A stretch of DNA of 64,000 nucleotides from Mycolicibacterium iranicum (GCF_014190915.1 NZ_JACHVU010000001.1:1-64000); one strand, 5' to 3'. Numbered from the stretch's first letter, positions 37,520 through 48,298 are shown. Made by a program: numbers and translations. Notes: a model not told the origin generated them from the letters alone.

Positions 37520-38008
37520 CTAGGCCTTGCGGAACACCACCCAGCGCAGTGCGCAGTACATGTACACCGCCTCGCACGCCCCGGCCATGAGCCGGGCGAT
37601 GCGGTAGTCGACACCGAAGGTCGTCAGCAGCGTCGACAGCGCGAGGATGAACGCCAGGTAGTTGACCACCACCACGACGACGTAGATCGCCAGCTGAGGC
37701 CCCGCCGGCGCGTGGGAGCGGAAGTTGAAGTACCGGTTCAACGCGTAGCTCAGGGCGAACGCGCACGCATAGGCCACGGTCACCGCGACCGGGTACGGGA
37801 CGCCGAGACCACCCCGCAACGACACGAGCAGCACCAGGTCGACCCCGAAGGTGAAACTGTTGATCAGGCAGAAGCCCAACAGCGTCGGCGCGACGAGCCG
37901 ATCCAGACCCCAGGGCAGGCGTGCGGTCACGCGGTGACACCAGCGGTGGAACGTCTCGGGCGCCAGGACCAGCACGCATCCACTGTGCCGCCGCCAGGTG
38001 TCCCGCAC
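37520..38008 (-). CDS. GtrA-family membrane protein
   Basis: A 162-residue protein with four hydrophobic helices and the GtrA pattern FCLINSFTFGVDLVLLV, AYACAFALSYALNRYFNFR, and VYMYCALRWVVFRKA at the end. Family members are thought to flip or present polyprenyl-linked sugars for glycosylation of cell-surface polymers such as arabinogalactan or phage receptors. The chosen start is ATG 38008, which gives a 40-residue cytosolic lead. Confidence 0.85.
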   Translation of the reverse strand: MRDTWRRHSGCVLVLAPETFHRWCHRVTARLPWGLDRLVAPTLLGFCLINSFTFGVDLVLLVSLRGGLGVPYPVAVTVAYACAFALSYALNRYFNFRSHAPAGPQLAIYVVVVVVNYLAFILALSTLLTTFGVDYRIARLMAGACEAVYMYCALRWVVFRKA

Positions 38009-38051
38009 ATGAGCGACCGACCAACGTCAGGCCACGGATCAGTGGTCGGCG

Positions 38052-38405
38052 TCAGTAGTCGACCCGGAACCCACCGATGAGGCTGACGACGTTGCCGTCC
38101 GGGTCGTCGGCGCGCGAGAGCCGGACACCCTTGCTCGCCTCGACGATGTCCCCGGGTTCCACGCCGCGTTCACGGAGCCGGCCGAGGTGGGCCTCGAGAT
38201 CGTCGACGGCGAAGTTGACCTCGTCGGTGCCGGCCCGGCCCGGGTCGTGGAACACCTGCACCCAGGCGCCGGGGAGCACCTGCCACTCCACCAGCGAGGG
38301 CATCGGGTTGTTGTCCTCGGCCCTGCCGAAGAACGACGTGTACCACTGTCTGCTGCGGTCGACGTCGGAGACGTGGACGACGGCCAGGACGTGCTCGAAC
38401 GACAT
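38052..38405 (-). CDS. VOC-family (glyoxalase/dioxygenase-like) protein
   Basis: A 117-residue small vicinal-oxygen-chelate protein made of one beta-alpha-beta-beta-beta unit pair: HVLAVVHVSDVDRSRQWYTSFFG and VNFAVDDLEAHLGRLRERGVEP, then LSRADDPDGNVVSLIGGF. Metal-ligand positions would be His near the N-terminus and Glu/Asp later, but not all are clear. ATG 38405 follows AAGGA. Substrate unknown; the fold covers lactoyl transfer, drug binding and ring cleavage. Confidence 0.88.
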   Translation of the reverse strand: MSFEHVLAVVHVSDVDRSRQWYTSFFGRAEDNNPMPSLVEWQVLPGAWVQVFHDPGRAGTDEVNFAVDDLEAHLGRLRERGVEPGDIVEASKGVRLSRADDPDGNVVSLIGGFRVDY

Positions 38406-38483
38406 GGGGATGCTTCCTTTCGTGTTCTGCATCTCCAATTCCGACCAGGGCGGGCCGCCGAAGTCATCGGTACCGGCCGGCCG

Positions 38484-39461
38484 CTAGCCGGAGTAGTCCC
38501 AGAACTGCAGCTCGCGCACCAGCGCGAACACCAGCAACGTCACGCCGTACCCGGCGACGATGACGGCGGCGCCGATTGCCGACACGCGCGCGCCTGCCCC
38601 GTCCACGGGGTCGAGCCATCGCCGGAACGGCCGCGAGGCGGCGCGCATGAGCCACCACTGCATCGCGGTGACGCTCACGATCTGACTGATCCACAGACTC
38701 AGCCACGGGGGCGCGCCGATGTCACCGAGGACCGGGCCGAGGAAGCGGGAGAGCAGCATGACGGTGGGGTAGAGCACCAGCAGGACGAGCATGGCCGACT
38801 TCCAGTTCGGGGTCATCAGCGTCTGCCCGTCCTCGACCCGGACCGTCGTGCCGAACGGCGTGGTGTTCGACACGGCCGAGAAGTCCCGGCTCAGCGTCGA
38901 CCGCAGCCGGCTCAGAGCGTCGGTGCGTTCGGCCGACCGCATCCAGCCGGACAGCTGCCGTCCCGTGCGGAACCGCACGATCGAGGCCCAGTCGCCGCTG
39001 CGGTCGGCCGGCAGCAGCGTGGTCCCCTCGTAGCCGGGCAGGCCGGCCGCGACGGCGGCCAGCTGTGCCTGCGAACGCTGGAACTCCTGGTCGCTGCCCA
39101 CGGCCACGGTGTGGCGGAACACCCCGACCCCGGGCGAGGCAGGGCAGTCGCCGGACAGAATGAGCTCGGCCGAGCTGCGCCAGTATCCGAGTTCCTGGCC
39201 CGATTCCAGGACGTGTGCCCGCTGCGGGCTGTCGAGCCACGAGTGCATGGCGTCTTCATCGGAGAAGTCCACCGCCACAGCCCAATCCAGGGTCGGCGCG
39301 TCATGCACGGAGACGCGGCCGCCGAGATGGCCCGGCGCCGACCGCGCGGAGCCGAGAAGGTCCTGTGCCCAGGTGTCGAATGCCGCGGTATCCCCGCGGC
39401 GGTGGAACACGGTGACGGCGGTCAGCGTCGTGCCCGCATCGGGGCGGGTGTCCCGGGTCAC
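38484..39461 (-). CDS. Membrane protein with two antibiotic-biosynthesis-monooxygenase (ABM) domains
   Basis: A 325-residue protein. Residues about 10-100 and 110-195 look like two ferredoxin-fold ABM domains (TAVTVFHRRGDTAAFDTWAQDLLGSARSAPG, RVSVHDAPTLDWAVAVDF and the weaker second copy). Then come three membrane helices (about 225-245, 258-278, 298-318), with TPNWKSAMLVLLVLYPTVMLLSRFLGPVLG first. This ABM-plus-membrane layout is known from actinobacteria but has no proven role. It starts at GTG 39461 and is divergent from the next gene. Confidence 0.83.
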   Translation of the reverse strand: MTRDTRPDAGTTLTAVTVFHRRGDTAAFDTWAQDLLGSARSAPGHLGGRVSVHDAPTLDWAVAVDFSDEDAMHSWLDSPQRAHVLESGQELGYWRSSAELILSGDCPASPGVGVFRHTVAVGSDQEFQRSQAQLAAVAAGLPGYEGTTLLPADRSGDWASIVRFRTGRQLSGWMRSAERTDALSRLRSTLSRDFSAVSNTTPFGTTVRVEDGQTLMTPNWKSAMLVLLVLYPTVMLLSRFLGPVLGDIGAPPWLSLWISQIVSVTAMQWWLMRAASRPFRRWLDPVDGAGARVSAIGAAVIVAGYGVTLLVFALVRELQFWDYSG

Positions 39462-39524
39462 GGGGTGACGATACCGACGCGCACGCCGAGAGCCCATAGA
39501 CCCGCACGCGGGCAGGCTCCTTGC

Positions 39525-39530
39525 TAGGTT
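39525..39530 (+). promoter_or_regulatory. Leaderless-type -10 box before the SfLAP gene
   Basis: TAGGTT ends six bases before the GTG at 39537, so the transcript probably begins at the start codon itself. Confidence 0.45.
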
Positions 39531-39536
39531 TGCCCG

Positions 39537-40214
39537 GTGCCGAGTCTCTGGGTGTCCGTTCTCACGGAGCTGATTCCACTGGCACTGGTCGTGGCGCTCT
39601 CCCCCGTGTCGATCATCCCGGCGGTGCTCGTGCTCGGATCGCCCCGGCCCAGGCCTGCCGGCCTGGCGTTCCTCGCGGGCTGGTTGCTGGGGCTGGCGGT
39701 GCTGACCGGCGTCTTCCTGGAGTTGTCCAATCTCATCGGCGGGATCGGCACGAAGCCGCCGAGCTGGGCGTCGTGGCTGCGGATCACCGTCGGTGCCGCA
39801 CTGCTCGTGTACGGCGCCTACAAGTGGGTGAAGCGCACGACGTCCGCGCACATGCCGGGGTGGATGACCCGGATCGGCACGCTGACCCCCGCGAAGGCCG
39901 GCGTCACCGCGGCCGCACTCACGGTGATCAACCCCAAGGTGTTGCTCATCTGTGCCGCAGCAGGTTTGGCGATCGGCTCCGCGGGGGTGGACACTCCGGC
40001 GGTCTGGGGGGCGGTGCTGTGGTTCGTCCTCGTGGCGGGGTCCTCGGTGGCGCTACCGACCCTGGCCTACGCGGTCTCGGGCGAACGGCTCGACCCGTTG
40101 CTGAACCGGATCAGGGCGTGGATGGAGCGCCAGCACGCGGCCCTGGTGGCCGGCATCCTGATCGTGATCGGTCTTCTGTTGCTGTACAAAGGGATTCACG
40201 CTCTAGTCGGGTAA
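39537..40214 (+). CDS. GAP/SfLAP-family six-helix membrane protein
   Basis: A 225-residue membrane protein with six helices. The opening ELIPLALVVALSPVSIIPAVLVL and the later AKAGVTAAALTVINPKVLLICAAAGLAIG are typical of the family that includes the sulfolipid-addressing protein Sap, which assists export of sulfolipids and glycopeptidolipids (Gap). It likely helps move a glycolipid across the membrane, but the lipid is unknown. GTG 39537 follows a close TAGGTT box. It converges with the TetR gene with a 12-base overlap. Confidence 0.87.
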   Translation: MPSLWVSVLTELIPLALVVALSPVSIIPAVLVLGSPRPRPAGLAFLAGWLLGLAVLTGVFLELSNLIGGIGTKPPSWASWLRITVGAALLVYGAYKWVKRTTSAHMPGWMTRIGTLTPAKAGVTAAALTVINPKVLLICAAAGLAIGSAGVDTPAVWGAVLWFVLVAGSSVALPTLAYAVSGERLDPLLNRIRAWMERQHAALVAGILIVIGLLLLYKGIHALVG

Positions 40215-40838
40215 TCCCAGCTCGTCGGCGTCGGCGGTCAGGTAGCGCGTGACCGTGGGTGCGACGAGCCGGACGACGTCGTCGGTACTCAGTTCGGACA
40301 GCGGCGGCACACCGATGAGGTAGCGGAGCACGGCCGTGCCCACCAGGCTGCTCGCGGCCAGCATCGCCCGCAGCCGGGCCTGCTCGTCACCGCCGAGAAC
40401 GCCGGCCACCGCGGTCAACACGTAGTTCTGCATGAAACTGCGGAACGCATCGTGGGCGTCGGTGTTCGACGTCGCCGACGCGAGCATGGCCCGCATGGTC
40501 TGGGCGCTGTCGGGGGATTCCCACACACCGAGGTAGGTCCGCACCATCCTGGTGCCGATGTCGTCCGCGTCGCCCTCGGCGCCCGCCAGTGCGGCCACCA
40601 GCTTGGCGGGGTCGATGACCAGTCGCAGGGACTCGCGGAACAGCTCCTCTTTCGAGCCGAACAGGTAGAGCACCATCGCGGCGTCCACCCCGGCGTCTCC
40701 GGCGATCGCGCGCAGCGTCGTCTTCTCGTACCCGTCCCGGGCGAAGCGGGTCTTGGCGGCGGTGAGAACGGCCTCTCTGGACACCGGATCACCCTGACGG
40801 CGGCCCCGCCGCCGGGGCGCCTGGGCTGCTCGCGGCAC
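40203..40838 (-). CDS. TetR-family transcriptional regulator
   Basis: A 211-residue TetR regulator: basic N-terminus (RRRGRRQGDP), DNA-binding helices VLTAAKTRFARDGYEKTTLRAIAGDAGVDAAMVLYLFGSKEELF, and a C-terminal ligand domain. It starts at GTG 40838 and is divergent from a membrane-protein gene. The palindrome between them is the probable operator, covering both promoters. Ligand unknown. Confidence 0.92.
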   Translation of the reverse strand: MPRAAQAPRRRGRRQGDPVSREAVLTAAKTRFARDGYEKTTLRAIAGDAGVDAAMVLYLFGSKEELFRESLRLVIDPAKLVAALAGAEGDADDIGTRMVRTYLGVWESPDSAQTMRAMLASATSNTDAHDAFRSFMQNYVLTAVAGVLGGDEQARLRAMLAASSLVGTAVLRYLIGVPPLSELSTDDVVRLVAPTVTRYLTADADELGLPD

Positions 40839-40852
40839 CGGACGACCCTAAC

Positions 40853-40872
40853 ATTTCAATAGCTGTTGAAAT
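40853..40872. promoter_or_regulatory. TetR-type operator between divergent genes
   Basis: ATTTCAA-TAGCTG-TTGAAAT is a perfect 7-bp-arm palindrome, 14 bases from the tetR start and 65 bases from the divergent membrane gene. It is a likely site for the adjacent TetR protein. Confidence 0.75.
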
Positions 40873-40937
40873 CAGCGCCGGCCCGTCTTACCCTCTGATC
40901 ACCAAGCAATTCAACGATGAATGAAAAAGGTGTAGCC

Positions 40938-41954
40938 ATGACCGCCACCACCCCGCAGACCCACGCCCGCACCGGCACCGCGCACGAGCCCACCGCCCTC
41001 GCACGGGCCGCCGGCATCGTCGCCGCGGTCACGGCCCTGCTCGCGCTCGTCGCGATCGCCTTCGCGCTCCCCGCCGCCCGCTCCGGCCCCCACGAGGTCC
41101 CGATCGGGGCCGCCGGTCCGCAGGCGGCAGGCGGTCAGGTCGCCGACATGCTGGAACAGAAGGCGCCCGGCGCGTTCGCCGTCACCTACTACCCCGGTGC
41201 GGCCGCACTGGCCGCCGCCGTCAGGAACCGCGACGTCTACGGCGGCATCGCGCTGCCGGACCGCCCCGGCGGCCAGGCCTCGCTGGTCGTCGCCTCGGGC
41301 GCGAGTCCGATGGTCGCCCAGCTCCTGACCCAGCTGGGCGCCGAGTTCAGCCGCCAGAGCGGGATCCCGGTCCGAACCGAAGACCTCGCCCCGCCCACCG
41401 CGCGGGACCCCCGCGGGGCCGGACTCGCGGCGTCGGCCCTGCCCCTCACTTTGGCGGGAATTCTGCCGGCCATCGCCCTGGTCCTCGCGCTGCGCACCCA
41501 GGTGTGGCTGCGGTTCGCCACCGCGCTGGTGTTCTCGGTCGTCGCCGCCGTCACCCTCGCCGCACTGCTGCGGTTCGTGCTCGGATCGGTCGACGAGAAC
41601 TTCAGGGGCGTCGCGGGCGCCCTGACCGCGGGAATCGCCGCCGCGCTGCTGCTCGTGCTCGGTCTGGGCTCGTTGTTCGGCCGGATCGGACTGGTCTGCG
41701 GAGCCGGGCTGGCACTGCTCGTCGGCAATCCGCTGTCAGGGCTGTCGAGTGCCCCCGAGCTGCTTCCCGCCGGCTGGGGAGCGCTCGGGCAGCTGCTCCC
41801 GCAGGGCGCCACCGCGACCCTGCTGCGCTCGGCGGTGTCGTTCGGCGGGGCCGGCGCCTCGACCCCGGCCCTGGTCCTGACCTGCTGGATCCTGGCGGGC
41901 ACCGCGCTGACCGTCGCGGCCGCCCTTCGTGGTCGGACGGCACCTCCGCGGTGA
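40938..41954 (+). CDS. Multi-pass membrane protein (ABC-2/YhgE-like permease fold)
   Basis: A 338-residue protein: one N-terminal helix (about 25-50), an exported domain of about 100 residues (HEVPIGAAGPQAAGGQVADMLEQKAPGAFAVTYY), then five or six C-terminal helices. This is the layout of YhgE/Pip and ABC-2 type permeases. A DNA-adjacent TetR regulator and shared operator suggest an inducible export function; no ATPase gene is nearby. The start ATG 40938 with AAAGG upstream is preferred over ATG 40917. Confidence 0.8.
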   Translation: MTATTPQTHARTGTAHEPTALARAAGIVAAVTALLALVAIAFALPAARSGPHEVPIGAAGPQAAGGQVADMLEQKAPGAFAVTYYPGAAALAAAVRNRDVYGGIALPDRPGGQASLVVASGASPMVAQLLTQLGAEFSRQSGIPVRTEDLAPPTARDPRGAGLAASALPLTLAGILPAIALVLALRTQVWLRFATALVFSVVAAVTLAALLRFVLGSVDENFRGVAGALTAGIAAALLLVLGLGSLFGRIGLVCGAGLALLVGNPLSGLSSAPELLPAGWGALGQLLPQGATATLLRSAVSFGGAGASTPALVLTCWILAGTALTVAAALRGRTAPPR

Positions 41955-41970
41955 CTTAGGATCGTGCGGC

Positions 41971-43137
41971 GTGGGACTCGAAGACCGGGAATCGATGCGC
42001 ATCCTTCGGGATGCGTTCGATCTCGACCTCGGGTCCGCGACGCTCGTCGGGGATTTCTACACCCACTGGTTCGCCGCCGACCTCTCGGCGCGCGACCTGT
42101 TCCCGCCGGATATGACCGGCCAGCGGCGGGTCTTCGCCCAGGCCCTGTGCTGGCTGTGCGACGAACTGATCGCCCAGCGCGCCGAGGAACCCGTCGCGTT
42201 CCTGGCCCAGCTCGGCCGTGACCACCGCAAGTACGGCGTCACCGCAGCCCACTACAAGACGCTGCAGGACGCCCTCCTGGTGACCCTGCGCAAGGCTCTC
42301 TACGACCGGTGGGACCGGCGCCTCTCCGAGGCGGTGGACGACGTGGTGAACCTCGTCGTCGGGGTGATGAGCGGGGCCGCGGACGCCGAGACGAGCCCGC
42401 CCTTCTGCGACGGCACGGTGCTCGAGCATCTGCGGCCCACCCGTGACGTGTCGGTGATCCGGCTGAAGATGGACCATGCGCTGAACTACCACCCCGGCCA
42501 GTACGTGCCGGTGCAGGTTCCGCAGTGGCCGCGGCGCTGGCGCTACCTGAGCCCCGCGATCCCCGCCGACCCCCACGGGTACGTCGAATTCCACGTCCGT
42601 TCGGTCGGCGGCGGCATGGTCAGCACCGCGATCGTCGGCGAGGCGCGTCCCGGTGACCGGTGGCGCGTCGCCAACCCGCACGGCGCGATGGAGATCGACC
42701 GGGACGCCGGCGACGTGCTCATGGTCGCGGGCAGCACCGGGCTCGCACCGCTGCGGTCGCTGATCATGGACCTGACCCGCTTCAGCGTGAACCCCCGGGT
42801 GCACCTGTTCTTCGGGGCGAAGTACCCGTGCGAACTCTACGATCTGCACACCCTGTGGAAGATCGCGTCGACGAACCCGTGGCTGTCCGTGACGCCGGTG
42901 TCGGAGCTGAACTTCGACCCACCCTGGGCGTCGGCGTTCCCCGACAACACCCCGCCCCGCGGGCTGCACGTGCGCCAGGTCGGACTGCTCCCGGAGGTGG
43001 TGACGCGGTACGGCAACTGGGGTGACCGGCAGATCCTGCTCTGCGGCAGGCCGGAGATGGTGCGCGCGACCAAGGCGGCGCTGGTGGCCAAGGGCGCACC
43101 CGCCGACAGGATCCAGCACGATCCCCTGGCCAACTGA
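41971..43137 (+). CDS. Flavohaemoglobin-like protein (globin plus FAD/NAD reductase; Rv0385-like)
   Basis: A 388-residue protein with a globin domain (residues 1-135) and a ferredoxin-reductase-like domain (about 145-388). The proximal His is in LGRDHRKYGVTAAHYKTL. The FAD-binding region is HPGQYVPVQVP and RRWRYLSPAIP, where RxYS is replaced by RYLS, and the NAD-binding loop is VAGSTGLAPLRSL. This is the unusual mycobacterial type II flavohaemoglobin represented by Rv0385. Type I enzymes convert NO to nitrate; type II ones may instead oxidise other substrates such as D-lactate. Start GTG 41971. Confidence 0.88.
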   Translation: MGLEDRESMRILRDAFDLDLGSATLVGDFYTHWFAADLSARDLFPPDMTGQRRVFAQALCWLCDELIAQRAEEPVAFLAQLGRDHRKYGVTAAHYKTLQDALLVTLRKALYDRWDRRLSEAVDDVVNLVVGVMSGAADAETSPPFCDGTVLEHLRPTRDVSVIRLKMDHALNYHPGQYVPVQVPQWPRRWRYLSPAIPADPHGYVEFHVRSVGGGMVSTAIVGEARPGDRWRVANPHGAMEIDRDAGDVLMVAGSTGLAPLRSLIMDLTRFSVNPRVHLFFGAKYPCELYDLHTLWKIASTNPWLSVTPVSELNFDPPWASAFPDNTPPRGLHVRQVGLLPEVVTRYGNWGDRQILLCGRPEMVRATKAALVAKGAPADRIQHDPLAN

Positions 43138-43161
43138 GTCCGCCATGGCAGGATCGCTGCC

Positions 43162-44064
43162 ATGGAGGAGTTCGAAACCGTCACGCTGCGAGATCCGTCG
43201 TCGTCGCTGACCGCGACCTACGTCCCGGTCGCCGGAATGGTGGCCACGTCGCTGTCCGACGACGGGGTGGAACTGCTCGGCCAGCGCCGCGGCCTGCAGG
43301 CGTACGTGTCCAACCACAAGACCATGGGCATCCCCATCCTCTACCCATGGGCGAATCGCTTGAGCAGCAACGGTTACGGCGTCGACGGCGCGGTGGTGAC
43401 GCTGACCCCCGGCACCGGCGGGGTGCGCACCGATCAGCACGGGGTGCCCATCCACGGCACGTTGGGCGGTTACCGGGACTGGACCGTCACCACGCTGCTC
43501 GAGTCGCAGCTGACCGCCGAACTGGACTTCGCGTCTCGGCCCGCGCTGCTGGCGACGTTCCCGTTCCCGCATCTGCTGACGCTGGACATCACGCTGCAGG
43601 ACCGCACGCTGACGGTGAAGACGACCGTCACGGCGACGACGGGTTCCCGGGTACCGATGTGCTTCGGGTTCCACCCCTACCTGCAACTGCCCGGTGTGCC
43701 GCGAGCGCAGTGGCAGATCGAGACCCCGGCCATGCGCTACCAGCCGGTCAACGCGTGGGGCATCCCGACGGGCCGCGTCGAGCCGCGTGCCGCTGCCTCA
43801 GACGTGTTGGCCGACAAGTTCATCGACGAGGGTTTCGACGAGGTCGCCGCCGGCTCGGTGTTCGCCCTCTCCGGCGGCGACCGCCGCATCGAGGTGCACT
43901 TCGACGAGGGTTACACCGCCGCGCAGGTCTATGCCCCCGGGGACGACGACGTGGTGTGCTTCGAGCCGATGGCTGCGGCCACCGACGCGCTGCGCCGCGG
44001 CGGCTACCGCGAGGTGGCGCCGGGCGAATCCGCGGTCGCGCAGTTCCGCATCACGGTGACCTAG
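43162..44064 (+). CDS. Aldose 1-epimerase (galactose mutarotase-like)
   Basis: A 300-residue beta-sandwich protein of the galactose mutarotase superfamily. It has the motifs MGIPILYPWANRLSSNGY, HGVPIHGTLGGY with the active-site His, MCFGFHPYLQLPG with the second His, and VCFEPMAAATDAL with the catalytic Glu. It probably interconverts the alpha and beta anomers of a sugar or sugar phosphate. ATG 43162 lies 25 bases after the previous gene. It converges with hspR with 15 bases between them. Confidence 0.92.
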   Translation: MEEFETVTLRDPSSSLTATYVPVAGMVATSLSDDGVELLGQRRGLQAYVSNHKTMGIPILYPWANRLSSNGYGVDGAVVTLTPGTGGVRTDQHGVPIHGTLGGYRDWTVTTLLESQLTAELDFASRPALLATFPFPHLLTLDITLQDRTLTVKTTVTATTGSRVPMCFGFHPYLQLPGVPRAQWQIETPAMRYQPVNAWGIPTGRVEPRAAASDVLADKFIDEGFDEVAAGSVFALSGGDRRIEVHFDEGYTAAQVYAPGDDDVVCFEPMAAATDALRRGGYREVAPGESAVAQFRITVT

Positions 44065-44079
44065 CCGCCGCGCGGTGCT

Positions 44080-44466
44080 CTAGCCGCGCGGCGCCTGGCG
44101 CTGATTGCGGGGCTGCCAGACCACCAGCGCGGTCGACTTGGCGCGCGGTTGGGCCCGCAGGTGTTCCACCTCGTCGCTGAGTTCGCGGACCCGCGCCTGC
44201 AGCGCCTCGACCTGATTGGTCAGCTCGATGATGCGCTTGATCCCGGCGAGGTTGACGCCCTCGTCCTGCGACAGCCGCTGCACCTCGCGCAGCAGCTCGA
44301 CGTCACGTTGCGAATAGCGCCGTCCCCCACCGGAACTGCGCTGCGGGCTGACCAGGCCGAGCCGGTCGTAGGTACGCAGCGTCTGAGCGTGCATACCGGC
44401 CAGCTCGGCGGCCACCGAGATCAGGAACGTCCTGGCTTGCTCGTTGGGATCCTTGCGCGCGCCCAT
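44080..44466 (-). CDS. hspR: HspR, MerR-type heat-shock repressor
   Basis: A 128-residue MerR-family repressor. The winged helix is FLISVAAELAGMHAQTLRTYDRLGLVSPQRSSGGGRRYSQRDVELLREVQRLSQDEGVNLAGIKRI, followed by a coiled-coil. It binds HAIR inverted repeats with DnaK as co-repressor, so the dnaK operon is controlled by its own last gene. ATG 44466 overlaps the dnaJ stop by one base. HAIR-like sites lie upstream of dnaK and clpB in this window. Confidence 0.95.
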   Translation of the reverse strand: MGARKDPNEQARTFLISVAAELAGMHAQTLRTYDRLGLVSPQRSSGGGRRYSQRDVELLREVQRLSQDEGVNLAGIKRIIELTNQVEALQARVRELSDEVEHLRAQPRAKSTALVVWQPRNQRQAPRG

Positions 44467-45647
44467 CACAGCGAGCCTGCCCAACCCGCCCTCGGGTCGA
44501 AGCCACTGGCGCGTTCGGCCTTGGCGTAGGCCTCCAGCGCCTCGGCGGCTTCGCCTTCGAGATTCGGCGGCACCGCAACCTTGACGGTCACCAGCAGGTC
44601 ACCGTGTCCGCCGGCGCGTTTGGGAACGCCGCGGCCCCGGACCCGCAGGATGCGACCGTCCGACGTGCCCTTGGGCACCCGGACTCCGACTTTGCCCTCC
44701 AGCGTGGGCACGGACAGCGTTGTGCCGAGCGCCAATTCGTGGAAGCTGACCGGCACGGTCACCGTGAGGTCGTCGCCGTTACGGCCGAAGACCTTGTCGG
44801 CCCTGACGTGGACGGTCACGTACAGATCGCCCGAGGGCGCCCCGCGCAGGCCGGCCTCGCCCTGCCCCGCCAGCCGGATCCGCTGGCCGTCCTCGACGCC
44901 CGGCGGGATCCGCACGTTGATCGTGCGCGTCCGCGTCGTGACGCCGGTGCCCTTGCACTCCTCGCACGGGTTCTCGATGATCGACCCGCTGCCACGGCAT
45001 TCCGTGCACGGCTCGGAGAAACCGAACGCGCCCTGGTTGCGGCTGACGACGCCGGCCCCGTTGCAGTTCGGGCACACCTTCGGGCTGGTTCCGGGCCGGG
45101 CACCGCTGCCGTGGCAGTTCGTGCACGGGGCCGGGCTGGTCAGCCGCAGCGGCATCGCCACGCCCTTGGTGGCCTCCAGGAAGCTCAGCTCGGTTTCGGT
45201 CTCCAGGTCGTTGCCCCGCCGGGGGCGGCTCGGACGCGGCTGCTGTGCGCCGCGGCCGAACAGCCCACCGAACAGGTCACCGATGTTCGCGCCGCCGGAT
45301 TGCCCTGCGGCATCGAACAGGTCGTTGAGATTGAACTCCTGTCCGTCGCCGCCACCGAAACCACTGAAACCGCCTCCGCCGCTGTAGCGGCCGCGACCGA
45401 AACCGCCGCCTGCGAACAAGCGGCGGGTCTCGTCGTACTCCTTGCGCTTCGCCGGATCGGTGAGCACCTCCTTGGCTTCGGAGGCGGCCTTGTACCGCTC
45501 CTCGGCTTCGGTGTTGCCCGGGTTCCGGTCCGGATGGTTCTCGGCGAGGATCTTGCGGGCGGCCCGCTTGATGTCCTTCTCGTCGGCGTCGGAGGCGACG
45601 CCGAGCACCTTGTAGAAGTCCTTCTCAACCCACTCTCGCTGGGCCAT
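44466..45647 (-). CDS. dnaJ: DnaJ co-chaperone
   Basis: A 393-residue class A J-protein. The J-domain has the invariant HPD (AENHPDRNPG), followed by a Gly/Phe-rich linker (residues about 78-150) and four CxxCxGxG zinc repeats (CTNCHGSG, CPNCNGAG, CTECRGSG, CEECKGTG) at about 174-236. It delivers clients to DnaK and stimulates its ATPase. A strong GGAGGTGA ribosome site precedes the ATG. Gap to grpE is 38 bases. Confidence 0.97.
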   Translation of the reverse strand: MAQREWVEKDFYKVLGVASDADEKDIKRAARKILAENHPDRNPGNTEAEERYKAASEAKEVLTDPAKRKEYDETRRLFAGGGFGRGRYSGGGGFSGFGGGDGQEFNLNDLFDAAGQSGGANIGDLFGGLFGRGAQQPRPSRPRRGNDLETETELSFLEATKGVAMPLRLTSPAPCTNCHGSGARPGTSPKVCPNCNGAGVVSRNQGAFGFSEPCTECRGSGSIIENPCEECKGTGVTTRTRTINVRIPPGVEDGQRIRLAGQGEAGLRGAPSGDLYVTVHVRADKVFGRNGDDLTVTVPVSFHELALGTTLSVPTLEGKVGVRVPKGTSDGRILRVRGRGVPKRAGGHGDLLVTVKVAVPPNLEGEAAEALEAYAKAERASGFDPRAGWAGSL

Positions 45648-45685
45648 ATCGCGTCACCTCCTCACCTGCTCGTCGTGATGTTCAA

Positions 45686-46329
45686 TCAGTTCTCTGATTC
45701 TGAGGGCTGCGGCGCCGAAGCGTCGGCATTGCCCGCCCCGGACGCGTCGGGCACGGTGTCTGGAACTGTGTCGATGACACCGACCAGCGCATGCCGGACG
45801 ACCTGGTCGCCGACCTTGTAGCCACGCCGCATCACGGTTCCGACGACGGGGTGCGTGCCCTCGCCCTCGTGCTGCACGGCCTCGTGCAACGCGGGGTCGA
45901 ACGCGTCGCCCTCCTCGCCGAACCCCGAAAGCCCCAGTCCCTCAAGTGCGGTCGCGAGTTTGTCCGCGACCGACTTCAGGGGCCCGGCCTCCAGGTCACC
46001 GTGGCTGCGAGCGCGGTCGAGGTCGTCGAGCACCGGCAGCAGCTGAACCACTGCCGAGGCCTTGGCCCGTTCCGCGATCACCTGCTGATCTCGCAGCGTG
46101 CGCTTGCGGTAGTTGTCGTACTCCGCCTTGACCCGCTGCAGCGTCGACTTCAATTCGTCGAGCTCAGCGCTGCTCTCCGTGGCCCCGTCCGCGGCAGGGG
46201 CCCCCGCCTCCGACTCCGGCCCACTGGGGGCCGGGCCGGCGGCCGGGGACTCACGCACCTGTCCGGTCTCGGGATCGATGCGCCGCTTGTCGGTGACGGT
46301 GATCGGCTCGTCCTTACGATCGGCGTCGC

Positions 46330-46333
<4 letters not shown>
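45686..46333 (-). CDS. grpE: GrpE nucleotide exchange factor
   Basis: A 215-residue GrpE that releases ADP from DnaK. It has an acidic disordered N-terminus to about residue 60, a long coiled-coil ([35 protein letters not shown]), and the beta-domain [16 protein letters not shown] and [28 protein letters not shown]. It starts at GTG 46333, overlapping the dnaK stop as GTGA, so dosage is coupled to DnaK. Confidence 0.97.
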
Positions 46334-48210
<1,877 letters not shown>

Positions 48211-48243
48211 AGTTACTGCCTCCTGAATAGAACGATTTCGTGT

Positions 48244-48264
48244 ACTGAGTGCACCGCGCTCAAG
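48244..48264. promoter_or_regulatory. HAIR-like HspR site, proximal, upstream of dnaK
   Basis: ACTGAGT-N7-GCTCAAG is an imperfect form of CTTGAGT-N7-ACTCAAG, 34 bases before the dnaK start. Together with the site at 48299 it would give two HspR contacts. Confidence 0.6.
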
Positions 48265-48298
48265 ACTGCTCCCGACACCGCATTCGTGTCAAGCCGAA

